A program made the translations under genes and the position numbers. From positions 1-11,642 of the forward strand of contig JALWGG010000136.1 of assembly GCA_027013765.1 (NCBI GenBank): a stretch of DNA of 11,642 nucleotides. The letters run 5' to 3'. Below the pieces are notes generated by a model. That model was not told where the DNA came from and searched no databases. It saw only the letters and a program-made list of their open reading frames with translations. Origin of the DNA: Acidilobaceae archaeon (lineage in GTDB: Archaea; Thermoproteota; Thermoprotei_A; Sulfolobales; Acidilobaceae). The stretch's first letter is position 1, and each line of letters starts with the position of its first letter. Positions 1 to 6,418 of the stretch are shown piece after piece.

Positions 1-909
1 GTGGTATGCGACCCCGCCGGCTATGAGCTTCGAGAGGACCTCCCTCATGGTAGCCGGTCCATCGCTCGACCTTAACTCCCTGGCAGCCTCCCCGGCGGCC
101 TTATCGTCATATGCAAGCTTCCCCGAGTATCTTGCAGCCTTCACTGCAAGCTGCTCCGCCCTACGCCTAGACTGCGTGAATACCAGCGTCTGCCCCCCGC
201 TTGATGAGGAGTCTATTGCCAGGTCTATCGGGGGGACCTTGCTATGAGTCTCTATGCTCCTCCTACCCGTATCGGCATAGACTATCTCTCCACCCCGGTA
301 CACGCCCTCCCTCAGGGGGACAGGCCTCCAGCCGGATTCTATCACTGTAGCCCCGATCCACTCCCCGATCTCCCTGGCATTGGGGACTGTTGCGCTCAAG
401 GCGACTATCTGCGGCTCCCCCCTATAGGTGATCCTGGCTAGTAGAGTCTCTAGGATCGGGCCCCTCTTGGGCTCCCCTATATAGTGTATCTCATCGACTA
501 CAAGAACCCTCATCTCGCCTATGATTGAGGGATCGTTCCTGGCTAGCGAGTCGAGCTTCTCATAGGTAGTAACAACTATATCAGCCCTTGGGGGCCCCCT
601 CCTGTAGTCCCCTATGGATATCCCAACCCTGAACCCGAGGTCCTCAAGGACCCTGAACTCCCTATACTTCTCCTGGGCGATACTCCTTAGCGGGACTATG
701 TAGAAGGACCTCCCCCCGCTAGTGTTGTTGGCTAGTGCGGCCATCGCGATGAAGGTTTTCCCGGACGCGGTTGGGGATGCGAGTAGGATGCTCCTACCCC
801 TCTCCACGCCGGCCCTTATAGCCTCCTCCTGGGGCGGGTATAGCTTCTCGAACCCCAGCCTCTTCATGAGTCTCCTGGTGGCCTCTGTAACCATCTCAGG
901 GCTCCTCAT
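1..909 (-). CDS. hel308: Ski2-like (Hel308-family) superfamily 2 helicase, C-terminal part outside the window
   Basis: The first 303 residues are present and the gene continues past the left edge. I see the SF2 helicase motifs in order: a Q-motif-like YPPQ (residues 24-27), Walker A SPTASGKT (45-52), motif Ia around IVPLRSIAQEK (71-81), motif II DEIH (139-142), motif III LSATVPN (171-177) and motif IV VFTQSRR (243-249). The visible end, GGVAYH, is where motif V of Hel308 begins. DEIH in motif II and the GISIGDYRR segment fit the Hel308/Ski2-like group, which in archaea unwinds lagging strands at stalled forks; this role is known for the family and inferred here. The ATG start overlaps the mcm stop codon as ATGA, so the two are probably translationally coupled in one operon. 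The exact subfamily cannot be settled without the C-terminal winged-helix and ratchet domains. Confidence 0.85.
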   Translation of the reverse strand, partial: MRSPEMVTEATRRLMKRLGFEKLYPPQEEAIRAGVERGRSILLASPTASGKTFIAMAALANNTSGGRSFYIVPLRSIAQEKYREFRVLEDLGFRVGISIGDYRRGPPRADIVVTTYEKLDSLARNDPSIIGEMRVLVVDEIHYIGEPKRGPILETLLARITYRGEPQIVALSATVPNAREIGEWIGATVIESGWRPVPLREGVYRGGEIVYADTGRRSIETHSKVPPIDLAIDSSSSGGQTLVFTQSRRRAEQLAVKAARYSGKLAYDDKAAGEAARELRSSDGPATMREVLSKLIAGGVAYH

Positions 910-2981
910 GTAGCTCTATAGCACTCCGACCTGACCTCATATATTAACCCTTCCTGGTGTAGCCTCCTTATCGCCTCCTTAATCCTCTCCTCGGACACGT
1001 TGCTGGACTCCCTCACGCTCTTCACTATCTCCTGGAGCCGTGCGCACCTCTTGCCCTCCGCCTCCGTGATCCTCTTGATCGTGTCCGAGACGATCGACAT
1101 CACCCTCCTTGTGTGGAAGCTTGCTCCAGTCGTTATGATGCTCACATCTATCGCACCCGTCTCTATATCCAGCCCGACGCTCTCCAGGAACGATATCGTT
1201 ATCCGTATAGCCTCCTCTGCATCCTCCTCCCCAACCTCCTCCTTGAGGGCCATCTTTGCATGCGCCTCGGCAAGCCTTACTATGGCCTCCAGCTGCCTGG
1301 CAGTTACCGGTATAGGCATCTGGCCCTGCTGGCCGTCATAGCTGCTCAGCGCGGTGCTCCTCATCTCGACGAAGAAGTCCTCTATCAGCCGCTTGGCTGC
1401 TGGGGATAGCCTGGGCCTTATATACCTCCTGGCATATATAATATACTTCCTAAGCAGCTGGGGGTCTATCTCAGGCTTAAACTTCTCTATACTACTATGG
1501 GCCTCTAGTATGTACCTGGCAAGCTCCCTATCCCTCTCCATGTTTATCGAGTCCCTGACGACGAATATCAGGTCGAACCTCGACAGGATCGTGGGGGGCA
1601 GGTTTATGTTGTCAACGAAGGTCCTCGACGGGTCATACAGGCCGTATTTAGGGTTGCCGGCAGCCAGCACGCTCGCCCTAGCGTTGAGCCTAGCAACTAT
1701 GCCAGCCTTGCTTATACTAATATGCTGCTGCTCCATAGCCTCGTGTATAGCAACTCTATCATCCGGCCTCATCTTATCAATCTCATCTATAACGGCTACA
1801 CCACCATCAGCCAGGACCAGTGCACCGGCCTCTAGGTAGTACTCCCCGGTCTTCTGGTCCCTGATGACTGCTGCGGTCAAGCCAGCAGCTGTGGATCCCT
1901 TGCCGCTGGTGAACACTGCCCGGGGGGCAATCCTTGCCGCTGACTGGAGTAGCTGGCTCTTGGCCACTCCGGGGTCTCCGATGAATAGCACGTGTATGTC
2001 TCCCCTGATCCTTGTACCGTCTGGCATAGTCTTTGGGACGCCGCTGAATAGGAGTAGTGCTATGGCCTCCTTCAGGTCCCAGTGGCCGTATATGCTGGGT
2101 GCTATGCTTGCTATGATCTTCTCCCTCACCCACGGGCTCCTGGATAGCTCCCTTATCTTCTCCTCATCCTCCCTGGTTATGCTCACCTCCTCCAGGACCT
2201 TCTCAGAGATCTTGACGCTGTTTGCCTCAATATACATCTCATAGAGGGGGTTCGTCGGGCTGTACTGCTCAAGCCTGGGGATCCCGACTATTGTAACCCT
2301 ATCACCCGGCCTTGCTATGTCAACCAGGTCCCCGGTCAGGTGGACTTCTATGCTCCTAGGCATTTGGCCCCCGGGGACGTCTTCAGGCCTCTCCTGCACC
2401 ACAACCTTCTGCCAGTCTATATACTGGGACTTCTCCTTGATGAGGATGAACTTGCTTCCACCCTCCCCGCAGACCGGGCAGATCCCCGGCCTCTCAACAC
2501 GGTCCTCAATAAACTCGTCTTCGCCCTGGGGCCATAGGAACTCGGCCCCACACTTCTCATGCCTGAACACAGCCTTGATCATCCTACTCCTCAGGGGGTG
2601 CATTCGCGTTATTATCCCATCTATCTGGACAAGCTTCCCTATATGCTCGCTCCTGAGATCCCTTATACCTATGGTCTCGAACAGGTTAATGATGCGTGGG
2701 GTGAACTTCCTCTTAGAGGCATACTCGGGGTCCTCAAGCGCCACGATCTCCCTTATAGCCTCTCCAGCCTCCTTGATGAACCTATCCGGATCCTCTACAA
2801 TTGCTTCCGCAAGCGACGTGTCATAGCGGTATAGGTCTGGGTAGTCTATCAGCAGGCTCGCCCTGTTATAGTTGATCATCCTCCTGATCCTGTCTAGGTA
2901 CTTGAACCTCCCCGACTCGTCCCTGTAATTCCTCAGGAAGTCCTTGACCTTCTCCCCGTAGAGGAGCTCTACCTGCTCCAC
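906..2981 (-). CDS. mcm: Replicative DNA helicase MCM
   Basis: A 691-residue protein, the usual length for crenarchaeal MCM, and complete. The N-terminal domain carries a zinc-binding set H141, C144, C168 and C171 (HEKC ... CPVC). The AAA+ core shows Walker A GDPGVAKS (335-342), Walker B VAVIDEID (395-402), the sensor-1 asparagine N443 in AGNPKYG, and the arginine-finger motif LSRFD (466-470). The last 70 or so residues look like the C-terminal winged helix. MCM is the hexameric 3'-5' motor of the archaeal CMG complex and acts with GINS and Cdc45/RecJ-like protein at the fork. The GTG start sits 5 nt after the gins23 stop, with a GGGGTG ribosome-binding site at 2990-2995 inside the end of gins23. 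The stop overlaps the start of the downstream helicase. Sequence and order match the gins23-mcm arrangement known from Sulfolobus. Confidence 0.98.
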   Translation of the reverse strand: MEQVELLYGEKVKDFLRNYRDESGRFKYLDRIRRMINYNRASLLIDYPDLYRYDTSLAEAIVEDPDRFIKEAGEAIREIVALEDPEYASKRKFTPRIINLFETIGIRDLRSEHIGKLVQIDGIITRMHPLRSRMIKAVFRHEKCGAEFLWPQGEDEFIEDRVERPGICPVCGEGGSKFILIKEKSQYIDWQKVVVQERPEDVPGGQMPRSIEVHLTGDLVDIARPGDRVTIVGIPRLEQYSPTNPLYEMYIEANSVKISEKVLEEVSITREDEEKIRELSRSPWVREKIIASIAPSIYGHWDLKEAIALLLFSGVPKTMPDGTRIRGDIHVLFIGDPGVAKSQLLQSAARIAPRAVFTSGKGSTAAGLTAAVIRDQKTGEYYLEAGALVLADGGVAVIDEIDKMRPDDRVAIHEAMEQQHISISKAGIVARLNARASVLAAGNPKYGLYDPSRTFVDNINLPPTILSRFDLIFVVRDSINMERDRELARYILEAHSSIEKFKPEIDPQLLRKYIIYARRYIRPRLSPAAKRLIEDFFVEMRSTALSSYDGQQGQMPIPVTARQLEAIVRLAEAHAKMALKEEVGEEDAEEAIRITISFLESVGLDIETGAIDVSIITTGASFHTRRVMSIVSDTIKRITEAEGKRCARLQEIVKSVRESSNVSEERIKEAIRRLHQEGLIYEVRSECYRAT

Positions 2982-2986
2982 AGCCG

Positions 2987-3544
2987 TTACACCCCTGGAA
3001 ACAGCTTCCTAATATACCCCCTCCACGACTCTACTATCCCCTTCACGCTGTCATATAGGAGCTGCTCCTCCGGGGTCATGTTGCTCCTCAACTCCTCCCC
3101 TCCGCCTGTCTGTGCAAGCCTGATTAGCTTCATCATCCTAGCCTCCCCCAGCTCTATCAGGTTCTTCTCAAGGACCTCCCTGTCGCGTAGTAGCATGTGG
3201 CTTGGGGACTCTCTGATTAGCTTGTTGAGCTTCTCCACGAGCTCGCTCGCCTTCCTATAGAAGTCCTGGGGGAGCTGGCTTAGCTTGTTCGCAGCCGAGG
3301 TCCTCCTCTCCCTGAAGTGGTACATGTTTACCACGTCTAGGGTGAGCCCGTTCTCCCTCACATCTACTACCCCGAGCTCCTCCAGGTACCTGGCCTGCCA
3401 TCTGGGCAGGTTCATCTCATCCCCCTTCCTGGCGTTGATCACCCCTGAGGGCGTGGGGAGCTCGTAGTAGTCTTTTAGGAAGAGGACTCTAACCTCCCTA
3501 ACCATATAGTCCAGCTCCACCAGCTCCAGCTTATCCTCCATCAT
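2987..3544 (-). CDS. gins23: GINS complex subunit Gins23
   Basis: A 185-residue protein with the domain order of archaeal Gins23: a small N-terminal beta-rich B domain (about residues 17-62, with ELPTPSG and a following KGDEMNLPRW segment) followed by a helical A domain (about 75-185) that contains LPQDFY (91-96). Gins51 has the reverse order, so Gins23 is the better call. GINS is the tetrameric scaffold that binds and activates MCM at the replication fork. The gene lies immediately upstream of mcm, 5 nt apart, as in Sulfolobus. Two ATG codons in a row open the reading frame (3544 and 3541); I take the first. An AGGGGT sequence about 10 nt upstream could be the ribosome-binding site, and a TATA element lies about 35 nt upstream. 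Sequence identity of GINS proteins is low, so the call rests on domain order and context. Confidence 0.9.
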   Translation of the reverse strand: MMEDKLELVELDYMVREVRVLFLKDYYELPTPSGVINARKGDEMNLPRWQARYLEELGVVDVRENGLTLDVVNMYHFRERRTSAANKLSQLPQDFYRKASELVEKLNKLIRESPSHMLLRDREVLEKNLIELGEARMMKLIRLAQTGGGEELRSNMTPEEQLLYDSVKGIVESWRGYIRKLFPGV

Positions 3545-3576
3545 CTAGACCTAGACCCCTACAAGCCTCCAGGCCC

Positions 3577-3586
3577 TATATAGTAT
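3577..3586 (-). promoter_or_regulatory. TATA element for the gins23-mcm-helicase operon
   Basis: The minus strand reads ATACTATATA here, preceded by a G-rich stretch. Its centre is about 37 nt upstream of the gins23 ATG. Archaeal initiation about 26 nt downstream of the TATA centre would start RNA near 3555 and leave a leader of roughly 10 nt. Confidence 0.6.
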
Positions 3587-3624
3587 CGCCCAGGGCCCAA
3601 ATAGTGTGTGAGGCCCCATCTAGG

Positions 3625-3804
3625 CTAGAGCCTTAGCCCGGGGCTCCTAATATAGCCTATACTCCTGGAGGCTATATCCCTGTTACACGTCCTATGCTCC
3701 CTGCACCACTCCTCACACGCCTCAGCCAGGGCCCTATCCTCATAGATCAAGCCGCACTCGCCGCACGCGTAGTACCTTGACCCCTTGACGTTAACCACTA
3801 GCAT
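3625..3804 (-). CDS. Small zinc-finger-like archaeal protein (59 aa)
   Basis: A complete 59-residue frame, ATG to TAG. It starts with a short beta-like segment (MLVVNVKGSRYY), then a knuckle CGEC (residues 14-17), then GLIYEDRALAEACEEWC and REHRTC, giving cysteines 14, 17, 30, 34 and 40 and histidine 37. The spacing C-x2-C ... C-x3-C-x2-H-x2-C and the phrase (V/I)YED..LAE.CE.WC recall a widespread small archaeal zinc-binding family of unknown function; that likeness is from memory. An in-frame TGA lies two codons before the ATG, so the start cannot be earlier. A GAGGG just upstream may serve as ribosome-binding site, and a TATA element lies 35-45 nt upstream. It is 80 nt from gins23, which has its own TATA element, so the two may be separate transcripts. 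Confidence 0.8.
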   Translation of the reverse strand: MLVVNVKGSRYYACGECGLIYEDRALAEACEEWCREHRTCNRDIASRSIGYIRSPGLRL

Positions 3805-3837
3805 CCCTCATCAAGGGGGATCCTTGGCCTCCAGGGG

Positions 3838-3850
3838 TTATATCATATAT
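3838..3850 (-). promoter_or_regulatory. TATA element for the 59-aa zinc-finger-like gene
   Basis: The minus strand reads ATATATGATATAA, centred about 40 nt upstream of the ATG at 3804. Initiation about 26 nt downstream would give a leader of 10-15 nt that includes the GAGGG next to the start codon. Confidence 0.5.
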
Positions 3851-3854
3851 GCCA

Positions 3855-3878
3855 CACTCAGTGGAGGACCTCCCAGTG
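3855..3878. repeat. Interrupted inverted repeat in the divergent promoter region
   Basis: The core GGAGG-A-CCTCC (3863-3873) is a near-perfect dyad, flanked by an outer CACT (3855-3858) and AGTG (3875-3878) that also match. It lies just upstream of the TATA element of the minus-strand zinc-finger gene and about 55-85 nt upstream of the plus-strand TATA elements. With a single central base it cannot form a tight hairpin at the core, so a protein-binding dyad is more likely than an RNA stem. It may be chance in G-rich DNA. Confidence 0.3.
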
Positions 3879-3928
3879 CTGGATCGAGGGGGAGGGGCAT
3901 TGTGTATATGCATTGCTTCAATAAAAGG

Positions 3929-3964
3929 TTTTAATCCCAGTATTCCCGCGGTAACCCTTTTAAG
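3929..3964 (+). promoter_or_regulatory. Two TATA-like elements upstream of the paralogue pair
   Basis: TTTTAAT (3929-3935) and TTTTAAG (3958-3964) lie 29 nt apart, each followed by TCCC. The downstream one predicts initiation near 3987 and a leader of about 44 nt before the ATG at 4031. A weaker CTATTAGG at about 3981-3988 would give a leader near 20 nt. I cannot tell which is used. The rest of the gap 3805-4030 shows no gene. Confidence 0.4.
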
Positions 3965-4030
3965 TCCCACCGTATGGCCACACTATTAGGTTAGACTGGG
4001 AGGGGGTGGCATAGTATAGATAGGTGGAGG

Positions 4031-4375
4031 ATGCTGGCCGAGAGGCTCGTCATGGAGCTGGAGACCCTCAGGGTGAAGGTCCCGGATAGCATAGTAGACG
4101 GGAGTATGGAGGAGGCGTTGTCCGACGCGGCCCAGATATTCAGGGGAGTGTACCATGAGCCCCAGTACGTGAGGAGGCCATACTCAAGCCTATCCCAGGA
4201 GGCATATCTCCTATACCAGCTGGCTAAGGCGTTGAGGCTGAGGCTAGAGCATACGGGCCTCTACACGGTATCGGGCATAACCCACTTCAACTACAGGCTT
4301 GACAGGTTCCTGGAGAAGGCCAGGTCCAGCCTGGGGTACAACCCCAGGATACCCCTGAGCATGTACAGGGGGTGA
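4031..4375 (+). CDS. Hypothetical helical protein, paralogue A of a tandem pair
   Basis: A 114-residue protein of unknown function. No signal peptide, membrane segment or cysteine motif is visible; the sequence looks mostly helical and is rich in Leu, Arg and Glu. It is clearly related to the next gene: LVMELETLR-x3-PDSIVDGSMEEAL aligns with LVDELEEIR-x3-PDTIYNGSLEDVL, and LAKALRLRL ... YRLDRFL aligns with LSRNMRVRI ... SRLDAFL. The middle segment (about residues 39-60, with HEPQYVRRPYSSLSQEAY) is longer than in its partner. A GGTGGAGG lies directly against the ATG, too close to be an ideal ribosome-binding site; an internal ATG at 4052 has GAGAGG at better spacing, but homology to the partner begins before it, so I keep 4031. 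I do not recognise the family. Confidence 0.8.
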   Translation: MLAERLVMELETLRVKVPDSIVDGSMEEALSDAAQIFRGVYHEPQYVRRPYSSLSQEAYLLYQLAKALRLRLEHTGLYTVSGITHFNYRLDRFLEKARSSLGYNPRIPLSMYRG

Positions 4376-4379
4376 GTTG

Positions 4380-4691
4380 ATGCATAACCTGCTATACAAG
4401 TGGGTCCAGGGGCTTGTGGATGAGTTGGAGGAGATAAGGCATGGGATACCGGATACTATATACAATGGCTCCCTTGAGGATGTGTTGGATGAGATAGCAG
4501 ACGTGCTGGAGCTGTTGAAGATAAGGGACTTGGCGGGGGAGGCGAAGACCCTGATAGACCTTAGTAGGAATATGAGGGTAAGGATATCCGTCAGCGGCAA
4601 CTACTACCTCCCAGGCCTCGACCACCTATCCAGCAGGCTCGACGCGTTCCTGAGACAGCTCCAAAACGCCTCATCCAACCTATCGGCTTGA
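4380..4691 (+). CDS. Hypothetical helical protein, paralogue B of a tandem pair
   Basis: A 103-residue protein, predicted mostly helical, with no cysteines or membrane segments. It shares the PD(S/T)I-x2-GS(M/L)E(E/D) motif and the C-terminal RLD-x-FL motif with the preceding gene and has a more acidic first half (DVLDEIADVLELL). The ATG at 4380 is preferred over the in-frame TTG at 4377, because the ribosome-binding site GGGGTGA (4369-4375), which includes the stop codon of the first paralogue, then sits 4 nt upstream rather than 1. The 4-nt gap means the pair is co-transcribed and probably translationally coupled, so the two products may form a heteromer; that is inference. The family is not recognised. 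Confidence 0.8.
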   Translation: MHNLLYKWVQGLVDELEEIRHGIPDTIYNGSLEDVLDEIADVLELLKIRDLAGEAKTLIDLSRNMRVRISVSGNYYLPGLDHLSSRLDAFLRQLQNASSNLSA

Positions 4692-4712
4692 ATCCATCAA
4701 ACACCGGCTTAG

Positions 4713-4741
4713 GGATAATAATCCTAACCCTATATAATCCT
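4713..4741 (+). promoter_or_regulatory. TATA elements for the TusA-like/sufS pair
   Basis: Two candidates: GGATAATAATCC (4713-4724) and CCCTATATAATCC (4729-4741). The first predicts initiation near 4744 with a leader of about 15 nt that includes the AGGTGG ribosome-binding site at 4748-4753. The second is the better TATA sequence but predicts initiation at about 4760, which would remove that site. The first fits the translation signal better. Confidence 0.5.
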
Positions 4742-4758
4742 CTACTTAGGTGGATTTG

Positions 4759-5016
4759 ATGGGGACTGTGAAGCTTGACTTCACGTATGAAGCCTGGAGG
4801 GGGTGCAGGGATAAGCCCTCCGTGAGGCTCGTGTCAACTATAATGGATGTAGAGCCCGGGGGGGTCATAGAGATCGTTGGGGAGGACTCGGTTATGCCAT
4901 TGAACCTTATCCTAGACACGCTGGAGGATGAATGCTTCGACTATGATGTCGAGGAGAGGGACGACATAGTTGGAACTTATAGGGTCCGTGCAGTGAAGAG
5001 GCAGGGGTGTAGCTGA
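4759..5016 (+). CDS. TusA-like sulfur-carrier protein, divergent active site
   Basis: An 85-residue protein whose pattern follows the TusA/SirA fold: an opening strand KLDFTYEAW, then a cysteine C16 and proline P20 where TusA has its CPxP motif, a helix (SVRLVSTIMD), PGGVIEIVGED where TusA has pG-x-x-x-x-V-x-x-x-D, a second helix, and a closing strand YRVRAVKR. TusA passes persulfide sulfur from a cysteine desulfurase to acceptors such as tRNA-thiolation enzymes. The gene directly abuts a cysteine desulfurase, which supports a sulfur-relay role. Odd point: instead of CPxP it has C-R-D-K-P, so the call is by overall pattern only. Further cysteines are C58 and C84. I choose ATG 4759 over GTG 4750 because AGGTGG (4748-4753) is then 5 nt upstream. 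Confidence 0.5.
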   Translation: MGTVKLDFTYEAWRGCRDKPSVRLVSTIMDVEPGGVIEIVGEDSVMPLNLILDTLEDECFDYDVEERDDIVGTYRVRAVKRQGCS

Positions 5017-6255
5017 GTGCTGGACTGTAGGAGGATCAGGGAGGACTTCCCAGAGCTGGAGACGGGGGTAGTGTTCCTAGATAACGCTGCAAGCACGCTG
5101 AAGCCTAGGAGCGTCGTCGAGGCGATGGCGGACTTCTCAATCAAGAGGTATGCCAATGTTCACCGGGGGGTGTACAAGATCAGCCTGGAGGCGAGCAAGG
5201 CGTATGAAGACGCCCATGAGGCCGTAGCCAAGTTCATCGGAGGGAGATGGAGCGAGGTAATATTCACCCGCAACTCCACAGAGGCCCTGCAACTGGCCGC
5301 GCTGACGGTCTATGCCAACAAGATGCTTGGCAGGGGAGACGAGGTCCTGATAACGATGGCGGAGCACCACTCAAACATGCTACCATGGCTCAGGGTAGCC
5401 GAGATGGCCGGCGCAAGGCTGAAGGTCCTCCCCCTAGACGGTGAGGGGATCCCAAGATGGGACCTGCTAGACGAGTACCTAACCAGGAGGACTAGGGTAG
5501 TAGCGTTCGGCCACATATCAAATGTAACAGGCTACAAGTCCCCGGTAAGGGAGATAGCCAGGAGGGCCAAGGAGGTTGGAGCCATAGTAGTACTAGACTC
5601 GGCCCAGGGCGTGCCCCACACTCCAGTAAACTTCAGGAGTATGGGAGTGGATATGGCGGCGTTCAGCGGGCACAAGATGCTAGGCCCCACTGGGATCGGC
5701 GTATTATGGATGAGGGAGGACCTGGCGGAGACCCTGAACCCGCCCCTAGGCGGGGGAGGCACCGTGGAGAGGGTCGAGATGGTGGATGGCTCGATCAAGA
5801 TCTCGTGGGAGAGGCCGCCGTGGAAGTTCGAGGCGGGGACCCCACCCATAATAGAGGCTATAGGCCTGATGGAGGCCGTAAACTACCTATCAAGGATCGG
5901 GATGGATAATGTCGAGGAGCATGAGAGGAGGCTGACAAAGGTCCTCCTAGAGAAGCTAGGGGAGCTAGACTACGTCGAGATACTGGGTCCGAGGAGCCAT
6001 GAGAGGAGGCAAGGCATAGTAGCATTCAACATAGGGGGGATGAAGCCCGATTGGGCGGGCCTAGCACTAAGCAGGAGGGGGATAGCGGTCAGGACAGGGC
6101 TCCACTGCGCCCACATCCTCCACGACCACCTGGGTAGCCCGCAGGGGAGTGTGAGGGCCAGCCTGTACATATACAACTGCATAGATGATATAGAGAAGCT
6201 TGTGGACGCGGTGGAGCACGTGTATAAGAGGCATGGAGGGGAGGGAAAACACTAA
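5017..6255 (+). CDS. sufS: Cysteine desulfurase, SufS/CsdA type
   Basis: A 412-residue PLP enzyme of full family length. It converts L-cysteine to alanine and leaves a persulfide on the enzyme, which feeds Fe-S cluster assembly and RNA thiolation. Visible features: FLDNAASTLKP (20-30), NVHRGVYKIS (47-56), a histidine next to the cofactor in AEHHSNML (115-122), the cofactor-binding aspartate D194 in VLDSAQG, the PLP lysine K220 in FSGHKMLGP, and the persulfide cysteine C364 in RTGLHCAH with arginine R359 nearby. NVHRG and RxGxHC mark the SufS (group II) type rather than NifS/IscS. The GTG start immediately follows the TGA of the TusA-like gene, with GGGGTG at 5004-5009 as ribosome-binding site. 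No SufE, SufU, SufB or SufC is in the window, so the acceptor is either the upstream protein or encoded elsewhere. Confidence 0.95.
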   Translation: MLDCRRIREDFPELETGVVFLDNAASTLKPRSVVEAMADFSIKRYANVHRGVYKISLEASKAYEDAHEAVAKFIGGRWSEVIFTRNSTEALQLAALTVYANKMLGRGDEVLITMAEHHSNMLPWLRVAEMAGARLKVLPLDGEGIPRWDLLDEYLTRRTRVVAFGHISNVTGYKSPVREIARRAKEVGAIVVLDSAQGVPHTPVNFRSMGVDMAAFSGHKMLGPTGIGVLWMREDLAETLNPPLGGGGTVERVEMVDGSIKISWERPPWKFEAGTPPIIEAIGLMEAVNYLSRIGMDNVEEHERRLTKVLLEKLGELDYVEILGPRSHERRQGIVAFNIGGMKPDWAGLALSRRGIAVRTGLHCAHILHDHLGSPQGSVRASLYIYNCIDDIEKLVDAVEHVYKRHGGEGKH

Positions 6256-6288
6256 AACCCCCACCACTCTACTCCACTACATAGGATA

Positions 6289-6392
6289 CCCGCCGTAGCT
6301 CAGCGGCAGAGCGCCCGGCTGTAGTGGGACGGGCTAGGCCCGGTGTCGCAGACACCGGGTGGTCCGGGGTTCGAATCCCCGCGGCGGGACCA
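6289..6392 (+). tRNA. tRNA-Tyr (anticodon GUA) with intron
   Basis: A full cloverleaf can be drawn after removing a 29-nt intron: acceptor CCCGCCG (6289-6295) with CGGCGGG (6382-6388); D stem GCTC/GAGC (6298-6301, 6309-6312); anticodon stem CCCGG (6314-6318) with CCGGG (6355-6359); anticodon GTA at 6321-6323; variable loop TGGTC (6360-6364); T stem CGGGG/CCCCG around the loop TTCGAAT (6370-6376). The discriminator is A6389 and CCA (6390-6392) is encoded. The first pair is C1-G72, the identity pair of archaeal and eukaryotic tRNA-Tyr, which agrees with the anticodon. The gene starts 33 nt after the sufS stop. A weak TATA-like CTAAAAC overlaps the sufS stop about 34 nt upstream of the 5' end. 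Confidence 0.97.
6325..6353 (+). other. tRNA-Tyr intron (29 nt) with bulge-helix-bulge splice motif
   Basis: The intron lies between tRNA positions 37 and 38, the canonical archaeal site. The 4-bp central helix is CUGU (6319-6322) with GCAG (6348-6351), including one G-U pair. It is flanked by 3-nt bulges AGU (6323-6325) and ACA (6352-6354), with the anticodon stem as outer helix. Cutting after the second base of each bulge gives exactly the exon ends needed for the cloverleaf. Inside the intron, CGGGC (6330-6334) pairs with GCCCG (6338-6342) around a UAG loop. The substrate suits the EndA encoded at 8925-9467. Confidence 0.92.
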
Positions 6393-6406
6393 CCCTGCAC
6401 GGGTGG
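6390..6406 (+). repeat. Inverted repeat at the tRNA 3' end
   Basis: CCACCC (6390-6395) and GGGTGG (6401-6406) can form a 6-bp stem with a 5-nt loop that takes in the encoded CCA. No T-tract follows directly, so it is a poor terminator; it could affect 3' trailer processing or be chance. Confidence 0.35.
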
Positions 6407-6418
6407 CCCCCTTATAAT

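Noticed and set aside
1000..2826. Several long open frames on the plus strand opposite mcm
   Set aside because: They lie wholly within the strongly conserved mcm frame, have compositions expected of its complement, and show no family motif.
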